Origin: Dechloromonas sp.
Lineage (GTDB): Bacteria; Pseudomonadota; Gammaproteobacteria; Burkholderiales; Rhodocyclaceae
Length of the DNA: 64,000 nt
Assembly (NCBI GenBank): GCA_011391255.1
Contig: JAABQV010000008.1
Coordinates: 1-64,000 of the forward strand
Direction of reading: 5' to 3'
Below are positions 42,924 through 53,184 of the stretch, piece by piece (within the stretch, counting starts at the first letter, position 1; every line of letters starts with the position of its first letter). A program made the position numbers and the translations under genes. The notes under the pieces were generated by a model. That model was not told the origin of the DNA, searched no databases, and saw only the letters and a list, made by a program, of their open reading frames with translations.

Positions 42924-43820
42924 ATGTGGGAATATTCAGACAAGGTTCGCGAACACTTCTTCAACCCGCGCAATTCCGGCCCGCTTGAAGAAGCCAACGG
43001 TATCGGCGATGTCGGCTCGATCCAGTGCGGCGACGCGCTACGTTTGATGCTCAAGGTTGAGCCGGAAACCGAGATCATTCTCGACGCGCATTTCCAGACT
43101 TTTGGCTGCGGTTCGGCCATCGCCTCCTCGTCAGCGCTGACCGAAATGGTCAAGGGCATGACGCTGGATGAAGCGCTCAAGGTGTCCAATCAGAACATTG
43201 CCGACTTCCTCGACGGCTTACCGCCGGAAAAGATGCACTGCTCGGTGATGGGCCGCGAAGCCCTGCAGGCCGCGATCGCCAACTACCGTGGCGAAGAGTG
43301 GTCGGATGATCACGAAGAAGGCGCGCTGATCTGCAAGTGCTTTGCCATCGACGCGGTGATGATCGAGGACGTGGTCAAGGCCAACAATCTCAACACGGTT
43401 GAGCAGGTCACCTTCTACACCAAAGCGGGCGGCGGTTGCGCAGCTTGCCACGAAGGTATCGAAGAAATTCTCGCCAAGGTCATGCTCGAGCGCGCCGGCC
43501 CCGGCGAAGTCTCACCGCCCCCGGCCTGCCCGGCAACGCCGGAAGCCCCGCGGCCGCCTTCTGCCAAGCTGACGCTGGTGCAGAAGATCAAGAAGATCGA
43601 AGAAGTGCTCGACTCGGTTCGCCCGATGCTGCAACGCGACCACGGCGACGTCGAACTGGCCGACGTCCAGGGCAAGAAAATCTACGTTCACCTGAAAGGC
43701 GCCTGCTCGGGCTGCATGATGGAAGCAGCGACGCTCGGCGGCATCCAGCAAAAGATGATCGAGGCACTCGGCGAACTGGTGCAGGTGCTGCCGTCGTCTT
43801 ACATGCCCGCTGAGGCCTGA
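42924..43820 (+). CDS. nifU: Nitrogenase Fe-S scaffold NifU
   Basis: This is a 298-residue three-domain scaffold. The N-terminal IscU-like domain has Cys at 35, 62 and 106. The central [2Fe-2S] domain has CKCF at 137-140 and [11 protein letters not shown]. After a Pro-rich linker (about 195-215), the C-terminal Nfu domain has [15 protein letters not shown]. It builds [4Fe-4S] clusters with sulfur from NifS and iron. Start behind AAGGAG. Confidence 0.96.
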   Translation: MWEYSDKVREHFFNPRNSGPLEEANGIGDVGSIQCGDALRLMLKVEPETEIILDAHFQTFGCGSAIASSSALTEMVKGMTLDEALKVSNQNIADFLDGLPPEKMHCSVMGREALQAAIANYRGEEWSDDHEEGALICKCFAIDAVMIEDVVKANNLNTVEQVTFYTKAGGGCAACHEGIEEILAKVMLERAGPGEVSPPPACPATPEAPRPPSAKLTLVQKIKKIEEVLDSVRPMLQRDHGDVELADVQGKKIYVHLKGACSGCMMEAATLGGIQQKMIEALGELVQVLPSSYMPAEA

Positions 43821-43833
43821 ATAATCTGATCAC

Positions 43834-43897
43834 CGTCATCCCCGCGCAGGCGGGGATCCAGATTGGCCATGGATTCCCGCCTGCGCGGGAATGACGG
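43834..43897. repeat. Extragenic palindromic repeat, copy 1 (nifU-nifS)
   Basis: Two arms of the type GTCATTCCCGCGCAGGCGGG in opposite orientation (CATCCCCGCGCAGGCGGGGAT and ATTCCCGCCTGCGCGGGAAT) flank a short loop. The unit recurs at 45155-45220 and 53082-53170. It is a dispersed betaproteobacterial repeat of the GTCATTCCCGC type. Confidence 0.88.
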
Positions 43898-43928
43898 ATC
43901 TAACCAATTACCATTTCCCGGAGTCAAC

Positions 43929-45137
43929 ATGGAACCGATCTATCTGGACAACAACGCGACGACGCGCTGCGACCCCGCCGTGGTCGAAGCCATGCTTCCC
44001 TTCTTTACCGAACATTTTGGCAACGCCTCGTCGATCCACGCTTTTGGCAGTGAAGTCGGCAAGGCACTGAAGAAGGCACGCAGCCAGGTTCAGGCGCTGC
44101 TTGGTGCCGAGCACGACTCGGAAATCATTTTTACCTCCTGCGGCACCGAGTCCGACTCGACCGCCATTCTCTCGGCGCTCAAGGCACAACCCGAGCGCAA
44201 CACGGTGATCACCACCAACGTCGAGCACCCGGCGATCCTGACACTGTGCGAATGGCTGGAAAAGGAAGGCTACATTGTCCACAAGCTGAAAGTAGACAAG
44301 AAGGGGCGCATCGACATTGACGAATACAAGTCGCTGCTGCATGACCGCGTCGCGATTGTTTCGGTGATGTGGGCCAACAACGAAACCGGGACCATCTTCC
44401 CGGTTGAGCAGATGGCTGAACTGGCATCAGCCAAGGGCATCATGTTCCATACCGATGCGGTGCAGGCCGTTGGCAAGATTCCCATCGACCTCAAGAGCAC
44501 CAAGATCGACATGCTCTCGCTTTCCGGCCACAAGCTGCACGCGCCCAAGGGTATCGGCGTTCTCTATTTGCGGCGCGGTTGCCGCTTCCGCCCGCTGCTG
44601 CGCGGCGGCCATCAGGAACGCGGACGGCGCGCCGGCACCGAGAATTCGGCCTCCATCGTCGGCCTCGGCGTTGCCTGCGAACTCGCCATGCAGCACATGG
44701 AAATCGAGAACACCACGGTGCGGCGCCTGCGCGATAAGCTGGAAGCTGGCCTGCTGAGCCAAATCACGCATTGCTTTCCAACCGGTAACGTCGCCAACCG
44801 CCTGCCTAACACCAGCAACATCGCCTTTGAATACATTGAGGGCGAAGGCATTCTGATGCTGTTGAACAAGGTTGGCATTGCTGGCAGTTCAGGCTCGGCC
44901 TGCACCTCCGGCTCGCTCGAACCGTCGCATGTGATGCGCGCGATGGGCATTCCCTACACCGCCGCCCACGGCACGATCCGCTTCTCACTCTCGGTTTACA
45001 ACACTGAGGCAGAAATTGACCGCGTGATTGCCGAAGTGCCGCCTATCGTTGCCCAGTTGCGCAAACTCTCGCCCTACTGGAGCGACAAGGGGCCGGTTGC
45101 CAACCCGCAGGAAGCCTTCGCGCCAACTTACGCCTAA
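43929..45137 (+). CDS. nifS: Cysteine desulfurase NifS
   Basis: This 402-residue PLP enzyme has YLDNNATTRCDPAVVEAM, the PLP Lys in SLSGHKLHAPKG, HTDAVQAVGK, and the catalytic Cys loop SSGSACTSGSLEPSHV. It releases sulfur from cysteine for NifU. The ATG at 43929 fits NifS starts; the frame further upstream lies in the palindromic repeat. The repeat sits between nifU and nifS, 32 bp before the start. Confidence 0.96.
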   Translation: MEPIYLDNNATTRCDPAVVEAMLPFFTEHFGNASSIHAFGSEVGKALKKARSQVQALLGAEHDSEIIFTSCGTESDSTAILSALKAQPERNTVITTNVEHPAILTLCEWLEKEGYIVHKLKVDKKGRIDIDEYKSLLHDRVAIVSVMWANNETGTIFPVEQMAELASAKGIMFHTDAVQAVGKIPIDLKSTKIDMLSLSGHKLHAPKGIGVLYLRRGCRFRPLLRGGHQERGRRAGTENSASIVGLGVACELAMQHMEIENTTVRRLRDKLEAGLLSQITHCFPTGNVANRLPNTSNIAFEYIEGEGILMLLNKVGIAGSSGSACTSGSLEPSHVMRAMGIPYTAAHGTIRFSLSVYNTEAEIDRVIAEVPPIVAQLRKLSPYWSDKGPVANPQEAFAPTYA

Positions 45138-45154
45138 GCAAGGCTCACTATTTA

Positions 45155-45220
45155 GTCGTCACTCCCGCGCAGGCGGAAGCCCATGGTCGAACTGGATTCC
45201 CGCCCGCGCGGGAATGACGT
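45155..45220. repeat. Extragenic palindromic repeat, copy 2 (after nifS)
   Basis: It has the same inverted arms as copy 1 (ACTCCCGCGCAGGCGG and ATTCCCGCCCGCGCGGGAAT), with more mismatches in the left arm. It lies between nifS and the convergent cytochrome b gene and may help end transcription. Confidence 0.82.
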
Positions 45221-45257
45221 CAACCTGCAACCGCCCATCTCATTTTTACCCGGCGCT

Positions 45258-45950
45258 TTACCAGCTCGGCGTTTCTGCCGCTGGCGGCGGGGGTGGCGGC
45301 GGAGGTATCAGCGCCCCACTGGCGGCATACACCGCAGCGGCAGCAATCGCCAGCGCAACGATCAGCGCAACTAAACCGCCACCCTTGGCTGACTCGCCCT
45401 CGTGCGTTTCCTTCCATCCGCGCACCATCGGCTTGACGAGATTATCTTTTTTGACATGCCCGTAGAAGGCAATGGCCGCCAGATGCAGGCCGATCAAGGC
45501 AAAAAGCAAATTCGTTGAAAGCTTGTGCAAGCCTGTGAGCTGATTGCTCAAATCCCGACTGACCAAATCATATAAGGGGCCGACAAAGGCGATGTCGTCA
45601 TTGGAAAACAGCCCGGAAACCACCTGGAAGCCAACCAGACCGAGCAGCCCAAAAACCGAAAAGGCGCCGAGCGGGTTATGGCCAACGCCACGCCATTCAC
45701 CACGCAGATAGGCCTTGAGCTTGGCCGGCGTCGGGAAAAACTGGGCAAACCGCGCGTAGGTGGAGCCAATCAGCCCCCAAACCAGACGGAAGACAATCAG
45801 CCCAACAATGAAGAGCCCGATCTTCCCGTGCCATTCAATCAGATTGCCGCCTAACTTGCCGCTGACAATCGAGGCAACGATGGCGAGAACGAGCAACCAG
45901 TGAAAGAGGCGGGTCGGTAGATCCCAAAGGCGAATCCGTTTAACGCTCAT
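45258..45950 (-). CDS. Cytochrome b561-family membrane protein
   Basis: The protein is about 230 residues from ATG 45950, which has AAGGG at good distance. RLWDLPTRLFHWLLVLAIVAS is the standard first helix of bacterial diheme b561 proteins (heme ligand His), WHGKIGLFIVGLIVFRLVWG the second, and LHKLSTNLLFALIGLHLAAIAFY the later ligand helix. A last span ends in an unusual run of eight Pro. It lies directly downstream of a cytochrome c' gene on the same strand, so they probably form a small redox pair. Confidence 0.9.
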   Translation of the reverse strand: MSVKRIRLWDLPTRLFHWLLVLAIVASIVSGKLGGNLIEWHGKIGLFIVGLIVFRLVWGLIGSTYARFAQFFPTPAKLKAYLRGEWRGVGHNPLGAFSVFGLLGLVGFQVVSGLFSNDDIAFVGPLYDLVSRDLSNQLTGLHKLSTNLLFALIGLHLAAIAFYGHVKKDNLVKPMVRGWKETHEGESAKGGGLVALIVALAIAAAAVYAASGALIPPPPPPPPAAETPSW

Positions 45951-45974
45951 GCATGCCATCCCTTGAAAATTCGT

Positions 45975-45997
45975 AAAAAAGGCGCCCGCAGGCGCCT
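45975..45997 (-). terminator. Hairpin between cytochrome c' and cytochrome b genes
   Basis: On the minus strand AGGCGCC, loop TGCG, GGCGCCT, followed by a T-run. It lies between the two genes and would limit read-through from the cytochrome c' gene. Confidence 0.75.
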
Positions 45998-46023
45998 GTT
46001 GCGGTCAACCGCTGATTTGGACC

Positions 46024-46479
46024 TTATTTTTTGGCCTTGAAATCATCGTGGCAGCCCTTGCAGGTGCCGCCCAGCTTGCCGAACTGCTCTTTCACTGCAG
46101 CCGCGTCGCCAGTGGCAGCAACCTTGGCCATTTCATTGGCTTCCTTGTTGAAAGCCATGGCTACCTTGCCAACGCCTTCCTTGTTAGTAAAGAACTCCGG
46201 CTTGACGCGGGTGTCTTCCCAACCAGTGCCCTTGTCGGTGCCAGCCGGATAAAGCGCACCCATGCCGGAATTGGCAATCGCTTGAATCACATTGGCGGCC
46301 TTGATTACGTCATCCTTGTTATAGGTGCCTTCGACATTCATCTTGATGCGGGCCATGCTCCAACCCATCGTGGTGTAAGCCGACTGGCGCCATTTGATGG
46401 CATCTTCCGGCTTGCCCTGGGCAGCAGCGGTACCGGTCAGTGAAACAGCGAGTAGGGCGAGCAGCAGTTTTGATTTCAT
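46024..46479 (-). CDS. Cytochrome c' / c556-type periplasmic protein
   Basis: The protein is 151 residues: a signal peptide (MKSKLLLALLAVSLTGTAAAQG), then a four-helix bundle with RQSAYTTMGWSMARIKMNVEG and the C-terminal heme motif CKGCHDDFK. Proteins of this group bind one high-spin heme c and may bind NO or act in electron transfer. The partner is the b561 gene 73 bp downstream. Confidence 0.93.
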   Translation of the reverse strand: MKSKLLLALLAVSLTGTAAAQGKPEDAIKWRQSAYTTMGWSMARIKMNVEGTYNKDDVIKAANVIQAIANSGMGALYPAGTDKGTGWEDTRVKPEFFTNKEGVGKVAMAFNKEANEMAKVAATGDAAAVKEQFGKLGGTCKGCHDDFKAKK

Positions 46480-46640
46480 TTTTGATTCTCCATAGGGGGT
46501 GAAATAGCTGAATCAGGAACAGGATAAACGAAGTCGTGCAAGATTTTTATTCCACAAAGATTAAAATTTGCACGCCCCAGTTTAAAGTCACTCCCAACCC
46601 ACGTCGGTGACTAAAGTCACGCGTCAGACCGAGCGCTAAT

Positions 46641-46958
46641 TCAGGTCGCGAAGAGATGCTTGACGCGTAGCCCCGGACTGCCGTCGGCTATGGCGATCAG
46701 GCGGGCGATGTTGGGATGTTTTCCCGGATTGCTCCGCTCGTCTTCCGCATGCTCGGCAAAGATTTCCAGACCCTTTTTTGCCGCATCGACGTTGATCGAA
46801 CCATAGGTCTGCGCCAAATGGTTATAAACGGCCAGGGACCCCTGGCTGCCGGCCTTGTTCTCGATGGTAGCGACAACATTTTCATCCTTGTCGATCAGGT
46901 TGATCGCCGCCAGATGGGAAATGCCGGGCAGTTTTTTCAGATTTTCAGCGAAGGACAT
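46641..46958 (-). CDS. DUF2322-family protein
   Basis: This 105-residue protein starts SFAENLKKLPGISHLAAINLID and ends HPNIARLIAIADGSPGLRVKHL, matching DUF2322 of betaproteobacteria; function unknown. ATG 46958 has GGGG at the right distance; an in-frame GTG lies two codons upstream. It begins 9 bp after purB on the same strand. Confidence 0.82.
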   Translation of the reverse strand: MSFAENLKKLPGISHLAAINLIDKDENVVATIENKAGSQGSLAVYNHLAQTYGSINVDAAKKGLEIFAEHAEDERSNPGKHPNIARLIAIADGSPGLRVKHLFAT

Positions 46959-46967
46959 GCTCACCCC

Positions 46968-48365
<1,398 letters not shown>

Positions 48366-48430
48366 TTACCCGCCCTGCGCACCGCTGCGCCATAAGCTAT
48401 AATCGGGCTCCCCAAGTTTAAGAGCATGAG

Positions 48431-49039
48431 ATGAAACTGATCGGCTCATACACCAGCCCCTACGTGCGCAAAGTCCGCGCGGTGCTGGCTGAAAAGAAGA
48501 TGGATTACGAATTCGTAACCGACTCCCCGTGGCTGCCGGAAAGCGGCGTCCCCAACCACAACCCGCTGGGCAAGATCCCCGTTTTACTGCTTGACGACGA
48601 TACACCGCTCTTTGATTCGCGCGTTATCGTTGAATACATCGACAGCGTGACGCCGAATAACAAGCTATTCCCTTCGCCTAATCGCGAGCGGATTGAGGTC
48701 AAGCGCTGGGAAGCCCTGGCCGACGGCATTTGTGATGCCGCCGCAACGGCCTTTCTGGAAGCCAAGCGCCCCAAGAAGGAACAAAGCGCAGCCTGGATTG
48801 CCCGCCAACTCGAAAAAGTTACACGTAGCCTGGAATTCATGTCCAGCCAACTGGGCGACAAATCGTTCTGCACCGGCACCCATTTTTCAGCGGCCGATAT
48901 CGCCATCGGAGCGGCTCTCGGCTATCTCGAATTCCGCTTTGCCGATATCAACTGGAAAGAGACCTACCCCAATCTCGACAAGCTTTACGCCAAGTTGATG
49001 TTGCGGCCTTCGCTGGCGGACACCGTTCCGCATGACTGA
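48431..49039 (+). CDS. Glutathione S-transferase-like protein
   Basis: This 202-residue protein has a thioredoxin-fold N-terminal domain (MKLIGSYTSPYVRKVRAVLAEK, then NPLGKIPVL and DSRVIVEYID) and a helical C-terminal domain with FSAADIAIGAALGYLEFR. The S/C position after YTSPY carries Ser/Tyr-type chemistry rather than Cys. The substrate is unknown. A TATAAT hexamer lies about 30 bp before the ATG. Confidence 0.92.
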   Translation: MKLIGSYTSPYVRKVRAVLAEKKMDYEFVTDSPWLPESGVPNHNPLGKIPVLLLDDDTPLFDSRVIVEYIDSVTPNNKLFPSPNRERIEVKRWEALADGICDAAATAFLEAKRPKKEQSAAWIARQLEKVTRSLEFMSSQLGDKSFCTGTHFSAADIAIGAALGYLEFRFADINWKETYPNLDKLYAKLMLRPSLADTVPHD

Positions 49040-49043
49040 ACAG

Positions 49044-49066
49044 AGGGCGCCACTGGCGCTCTTTTC
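49044..49066 (+). terminator. Intrinsic terminator after the GST gene
   Basis: AGGGCGCC, loop ACT, GGCGCTCT (one G-T pair), followed by TTTTC, 5 bp after the stop codon. Confidence 0.75.
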
Positions 49067-49162
49067 ATTTCCCGGCTACTTTTATGACAAAAAATGCTGA
49101 TCGGGGAAACCTCGACCGAATTTTTTGGTCATAAATGGCGGATGTGATTGGAGGCAGATTTT

Positions 49163-49774
49163 TTGAATAATCCGCAGAAAGCTTTCATGGAAGAAATCGC
49201 TCGTTCGCTGACCGTTGCTCTGGGAGAGCGTGACTCTCACACCCGCCTGCACTCCGAGCGGGTGATCAAGCTGGCTGTCGAACTTGGCCAGTTCATTGGC
49301 CTTTCCGAGCGTGAAATCAAAGTCCTGGCACTTGGCGCCCGATTCCACGACATTGGAAAAATCGGCATTCCAGACAGCATTCTCAACAAAACAACGCCAT
49401 TCGAAACCAGCGAGTGGGAAACCATGAAACAGCATCCGTTGATCGGTGAGCGCATCATTCTCGCCATTGGTGAAGGGGAAGCGGCCGGACTCGCCCGCGT
49501 TGTTCGCCATCACCACGAAAACTTTGACGGCTCCGGGTATCCCGACAGGCTCAGAGGAACGGGGATTCCCTTGTACTCGCGGATCATTTCACTGACCGAC
49601 AATTACGATGCAATGGCGGAAACCCGCCCCTACCATAAAGCACGCCAGCATCAGGCGGTGATGGATATGCTGATCAGCGAAGGCGGTGTCAAGCACGACC
49701 CTGATCTGCTGCATGCTTTCTGTGCGGTCGTTGAAAACTCGGATCAGCGCCTCAACGCAAACCAGCCCGCTTAA
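49163..49774 (+). CDS. HD-GYP-type response phosphodiesterase
   Basis: The protein is about 203 residues: HD-GYP domain alone. [54 protein letters not shown] and [13 protein letters not shown] carry the metal and substrate residues of c-di-GMP phosphodiesterases. It lacks a receiver or other input domain. The start is taken as TTG 49163, 8 bp behind GGAGG; ATG 49187 is the alternative. It overlaps the convergent mnmA stop by 4 bp. Confidence 0.88.
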   Translation: MNNPQKAFMEEIARSLTVALGERDSHTRLHSERVIKLAVELGQFIGLSEREIKVLALGARFHDIGKIGIPDSILNKTTPFETSEWETMKQHPLIGERIILAIGEGEAAGLARVVRHHHENFDGSGYPDRLRGTGIPLYSRIISLTDNYDAMAETRPYHKARQHQAVMDMLISEGGVKHDPDLLHAFCAVVENSDQRLNANQPA

Positions 49775-50868
49775 CGAATCACCCCGCCGCCCAGGCAAAC
49801 ACGGCTTTCGTAAAGCACCACCGACTGCCCCGGCGTAAGCGCCCACTGCGCTTCGGCGAAGTTGATCTTGCAGCTTTCGCCGTCGATGCGCTCTATTTCG
49901 CAGGCCTGATCGCTGGTCCGGTAACGCGGCTTGGCGGTATAGACCCAATGCGGGCGCGGCGGATTTGGTGAAATCCATGACAACTGTTCGGCGACCAGCT
50001 TGTCTTTGAGCAAGGCCGGATGATCGTGACCCTGAACGACATAGAGCACGTTTTTCTCCATGTCCTTGCTGACCACAAACCAGGCGTCGTGATCACCGCC
50101 ACCCGCCCGCCCCTTCTCCTTGATGCCACCGATATGCAAACCCTTGCGCTGGCCGAGCGTGTGATACATCAGCCCATCGTGCTCGCCCATCACCTTGCCA
50201 TCATCAAGCCGGCGGATTTCGCCCTTGTTCGGTGGCAGGTAGTTGCTGAGAAAATCTTTGAACGGTCGCTCGCCGATGAAGCAGATACCGGTTGAATCCT
50301 TCTTGGTGGCCACATGCAAGCCGGCGGCCTCAGCCATTTTGCGCACCTCACGCTTGTACAAATCGGCGAGCGGAAACAGTGTTTTCGAAAGCTGCGCCTG
50401 ATTCAGGCGATAGAGAAAATAGCTCTGATCCTTGGTGCCGTCCTCGGCTTTCAGCAACTGGTATTCGCCGTTGAATTCGCGCACGCCTGCGTAATGCCCG
50501 GTGGCGATCTTGTCGGCACCCATCTGCATGGCGTGATCAAGAAAGGCTTTGAACTTGATTTCCGAATTGCACAACACATCCGGATTGGGCGTTCGCCCGG
50601 CCTTGTATTCGCTGAGGAATTCGGCGAATACCCGATCGCGGTACTCGGCTGAGAAATTAACCACTTCAACATCAATGCCGATGCAATCGGTGATGCTCAT
50701 CACGTCAACGAGATCCTGACGCGAGGAGCAATACTCCTCGGTATCGTCATCTTCCCAGTTCTTCATAAACAGGCCGATGACCTTCCAGCCTTGTTGCTTG
50801 AGCAACATGGCGGCAACGGAGGAATCGACACCGCCGGACAAGCCGACTACCACAGTACCTTTAGACAT
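49771..50868 (-). CDS. mnmA: tRNA 2-thiouridine synthase MnmA
   Basis: The protein is 365 residues from the ATG that opens [22 protein letters not shown] (PP-loop). Catalytic Cys are in [12 protein letters not shown] and [12 protein letters not shown]. It thiolates U34 of tRNAs for Lys, Glu and Gln. The frame extends upstream, but without family match and inside the preceding gene. It overlaps that gene by 8 bp. Confidence 0.96.
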   Translation of the reverse strand: MSKGTVVVGLSGGVDSSVAAMLLKQQGWKVIGLFMKNWEDDDTEEYCSSRQDLVDVMSITDCIGIDVEVVNFSAEYRDRVFAEFLSEYKAGRTPNPDVLCNSEIKFKAFLDHAMQMGADKIATGHYAGVREFNGEYQLLKAEDGTKDQSYFLYRLNQAQLSKTLFPLADLYKREVRKMAEAAGLHVATKKDSTGICFIGERPFKDFLSNYLPPNKGEIRRLDDGKVMGEHDGLMYHTLGQRKGLHIGGIKEKGRAGGGDHDAWFVVSKDMEKNVLYVVQGHDHPALLKDKLVAEQLSWISPNPPRPHWVYTAKPRYRTSDQACEIERIDGESCKINFAEAQWALTPGQSVVLYESRVCLGGGVIR

Positions 50869-51415
50869 CGGGCCCAGCCCCTTTCTTCCATTCGCCGAGC
50901 GGCAAAACCACCGCCGGCTGACCATTATCCACAAACCAGCTATCGACGACGAAACGCTGCGCCTTGTCGTCCTTTGTTTCCTCAATGACTGCCGACCAGT
51001 GGACGGTAACAATCCAGAATAAATTTCGCACCTCGGGTACCAGAACCCGATGCCAGCGCAAATAGCCACGCGTTTCAAGCAATTTCAACAGGCGTGTTGT
51101 CGAGGTTGAATGATCGATACAGTCCATTTTGCCGGGCATGCTGCCGTCGGCGTAATTGCCGCCGCGATCATTGCCAATATCCGACTGCTCACCTGCCCAG
51201 ACATACAGTAGCCCAATCACACCGGCTAAAATTTTCCGTTCATTTTCAGCGTTGACCGCAACACTTAATGATGCGCCCGCTGCTTTTAGTCGCGCTTCGT
51301 CGTAATGGATTGCCACCTCAGCCAGGCAGCCGTAACCGTGGCAGATCGGTACGACTTCATCCGCCCAAACCGCATTCGCTGCCAGCAGCAAACTCAGGAA
51401 CCAGGTGCGAAACAT
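50861..51415 (-). CDS. Secreted or periplasmic protein of unknown function
   Basis: This 184-residue protein has a signal peptide ([20 protein letters not shown]). The mature part has two early Cys ([12 protein letters not shown]), [35 protein letters not shown] and [19 protein letters not shown]. The spaced Cys, His and Asp recall a cysteine-protease/transglutaminase-like arrangement, but I cannot confirm it. It lies between Nudix and mnmA with one-base and 8-bp overlaps, so it is in their operon. Confidence 0.78.
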   Translation of the reverse strand: MFRTWFLSLLLAANAVWADEVVPICHGYGCLAEVAIHYDEARLKAAGASLSVAVNAENERKILAGVIGLLYVWAGEQSDIGNDRGGNYADGSMPGKMDCIDHSTSTTRLLKLLETRGYLRWHRVLVPEVRNLFWIVTVHWSAVIEETKDDKAQRFVVDSWFVDNGQPAVVLPLGEWKKGAGPDV

Positions 51416-51861
51416 CAATCGTAATGCACCAGCAAATCCAGCGGATAGCGCTTGCCGGCGATCAAATCCTCGATGCAGCGCAGAATCAGCGGGCTGCGAT
51501 GGCGTGCCTGCGTCGCCTTGACCTCATCCAGCGTCAGCCAGCGGGCGGCGATGATGCCATCGTCGAGCTTGCGTTCAGCTTCAAAGCCACGCAACTCGCC
51601 GGCGAAGGCAAAACGCAGGTAAGTCACGTCCTTGCTGGGGTGCTTCCAGTTGTAGATGCCAACCAGATGCGTTGGCTTGAAATGGTAGGCGGTTTCTTCC
51701 AGCGCTTCGCGCACCACCGCATCAACCAGCGCCTCGCCCGCTTCAAGATGGCCAGCCGGCTGGTTGAAGGCCAACCCGGCGTCGGTTTCTTCCTCGACCA
51801 GCAGAAACTTGCCGTCGCGTTGAACGACAGCGGCAACAGTCACATTCGGTTTCCAGATCAT
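51415..51861 (-). CDS. Nudix hydrolase (NudJ-like)
   Basis: The protein is 148 residues from ATG 51861. The Nudix box GHLEAGEALVDAVVREALEETAYHF fits G-x5-E-x7-REUxEE with Ala in the late Gly place. VTVAAVVQRDGKFLLVEE and FNQPAGHLE resemble NudJ, a phosphatase of thiamine and nucleotide pyrophosphates. It is the first gene of Nudix-secreted protein-mnmA. Confidence 0.9.
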   Translation of the reverse strand: MIWKPNVTVAAVVQRDGKFLLVEEETDAGLAFNQPAGHLEAGEALVDAVVREALEETAYHFKPTHLVGIYNWKHPSKDVTYLRFAFAGELRGFEAERKLDDGIIAARWLTLDEVKATQARHRSPLILRCIEDLIAGKRYPLDLLVHYD

Positions 51862-51949
51862 GGCGTTATTCGGCGGCAAAGGCGTTATTTTACCCGCTGA
51901 ATTCGGCTAGAATTGTGTGCTTTGATACGCGCACCACGGAGAAATGACT

Positions 51950-52870
51950 ATGTCGATGTCTGACCGCGACGGATTTATTTGGCAAGATGGCAAACTCGTG
52001 CCCTGGCGCGAAGCCACCACCCACGTCCTGACCCACTCGCTGCACTATGGCATGAGTGTTTTTGAAGGCGTCCGAGCCTATAAAACCGAACGCGGCACCG
52101 CGATTTTCCGTCTGGAAGACCACACCGACCGCCTCTTCAACTCCGCCCACATCTTCCAGATGCTGATGCCTTACGACAAGGCAACCATCAACGAAGCGCA
52201 CAAGGAAGTGTTGCGCGCCAATAATCTCGACTCAGGTTATCTGCGTCCGATCGCTTTTTACGGCTCCGAGAAAATGGGCGTTTCGCCCAAGGGTGCGAAA
52301 GTCCATATCGCCATCGCCGCCTGGCCGTGGGGTGCTTACCTCGGCGAGGAAGGTCTGGAGCGCGGCATTCGCGTCAAAGTGTCGAGCTATACCCGCCACC
52401 ACGTGAACATTTCGATGGTGCGTGCCAAGGCCTCCGGTCATTACATCAACTCCATCCTGGCCAATAACGAAGTGACCAATGAAGGTTACGACGAGGCGAT
52501 GCTGCTAGACCCCGAAGGTTACGTTGCCGAGGGCGCCGGCGAGAACCTCTTCATCGTCAAGAAGGGCAAGCTGTATACGCCGGATCTGACTTCCTGCCTG
52601 GAAGGTATCACCCGCGCCACGGTGCTGCAGATCGCCGAAGAACTTGGCCTTGCCGTTCAGGAAAAGCGCATCACCCGCGACGAAGTCTATTGCTGCGACG
52701 AAGCCTTCTTCACCGGCACTGCTGCTGAAGTAACACCGATTCGCGAACTCGACGGCCGCCAGATCGGTATTGGCCATCGCGGACCGATTACGGCAAAAAT
52801 CCAGGCCAAGTATTTCGACGTTGTTTATGGCCGCTCAACTCAGCACGACGACTGGCTGGCCTACATCTAA
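51950..52870 (+). CDS. ilvE: Branched-chain amino-acid aminotransferase IlvE
   Basis: This fold-type IV PLP enzyme is about 306 residues long. THSLHYGMSVFEGVRAYKT, SMVRAKASGHYINSILANNEV (the PLP Lys), GAGENLFIVKKGKLYTP and CFFTGTAAEVTPI-like sequence are present. It makes Ile, Leu and Val. Three ATGs lie close together; the one at 51950 has the best distance from GGAG. Cotranscribed with the zinc-finger gene behind it. Confidence 0.95.
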   Translation: MSMSDRDGFIWQDGKLVPWREATTHVLTHSLHYGMSVFEGVRAYKTERGTAIFRLEDHTDRLFNSAHIFQMLMPYDKATINEAHKEVLRANNLDSGYLRPIAFYGSEKMGVSPKGAKVHIAIAAWPWGAYLGEEGLERGIRVKVSSYTRHHVNISMVRAKASGHYINSILANNEVTNEGYDEAMLLDPEGYVAEGAGENLFIVKKGKLYTPDLTSCLEGITRATVLQIAEELGLAVQEKRITRDEVYCCDEAFFTGTAAEVTPIRELDGRQIGIGHRGPITAKIQAKYFDVVYGRSTQHDDWLAYI

Positions 52871-52886
52871 ACGCAGAGAGAAGACC

Positions 52887-53075
52887 ATGTCTGATTCAAA
52901 AAATATTAAAGTCACCGCTCACGACCTGCCGCTGCATTGCCCGCAACCGGGTGCACCCTTGGCTAGCCTGCACCCGCGGGTTTTTCTGGATGTTCTGAAA
53001 ACTGGCGAAACTGCCTGCCCTTACTGCGGCACCAAGTATGTTTTTACGGGTGAAGCGCCCAAGGGTCATCACTGA
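52887..53075 (+). CDS. Small zinc-finger protein (NDUFS6/zf-CHCC type)
   Basis: This 62-residue protein has the zf-CHCC pattern: LHCPQPG, LHPRVFLDV and ACPYCGTKYVF, with Cys/His as zinc ligands. Function in bacteria is unclear. It starts 16 bp after ilvE. Confidence 0.88.
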   Translation: MSDSKNIKVTAHDLPLHCPQPGAPLASLHPRVFLDVLKTGETACPYCGTKYVFTGEAPKGHH

Positions 53076-53081
53076 TTCATG

Positions 53082-53170
53082 CCGTCATTCCCGCGCACCC
53101 CAAGGGTACTTCCTTCGGGGCGCAGGCGGGAATCCAGAAAGCCCTGGGTTCCCGCCTGCGCGGGAACGAC
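53082..53170. repeat. Extragenic palindromic repeat, copy 3 (before waaF)
   Basis: It has the same arm sequence as the copies near nifS (GTCATTCCCGCGC and GGCGGGAATCCAG, then GGTTCCCGCCTGCGCGGGAA). This copy has an inserted ~28-bp piece, itself a hairpin (CCCCAAGG/CCTTCGGGG type). It ends 14 bp before the waaF ATG. Confidence 0.85.
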
Positions 53171-53184
53171 AATCCACAAAACAC

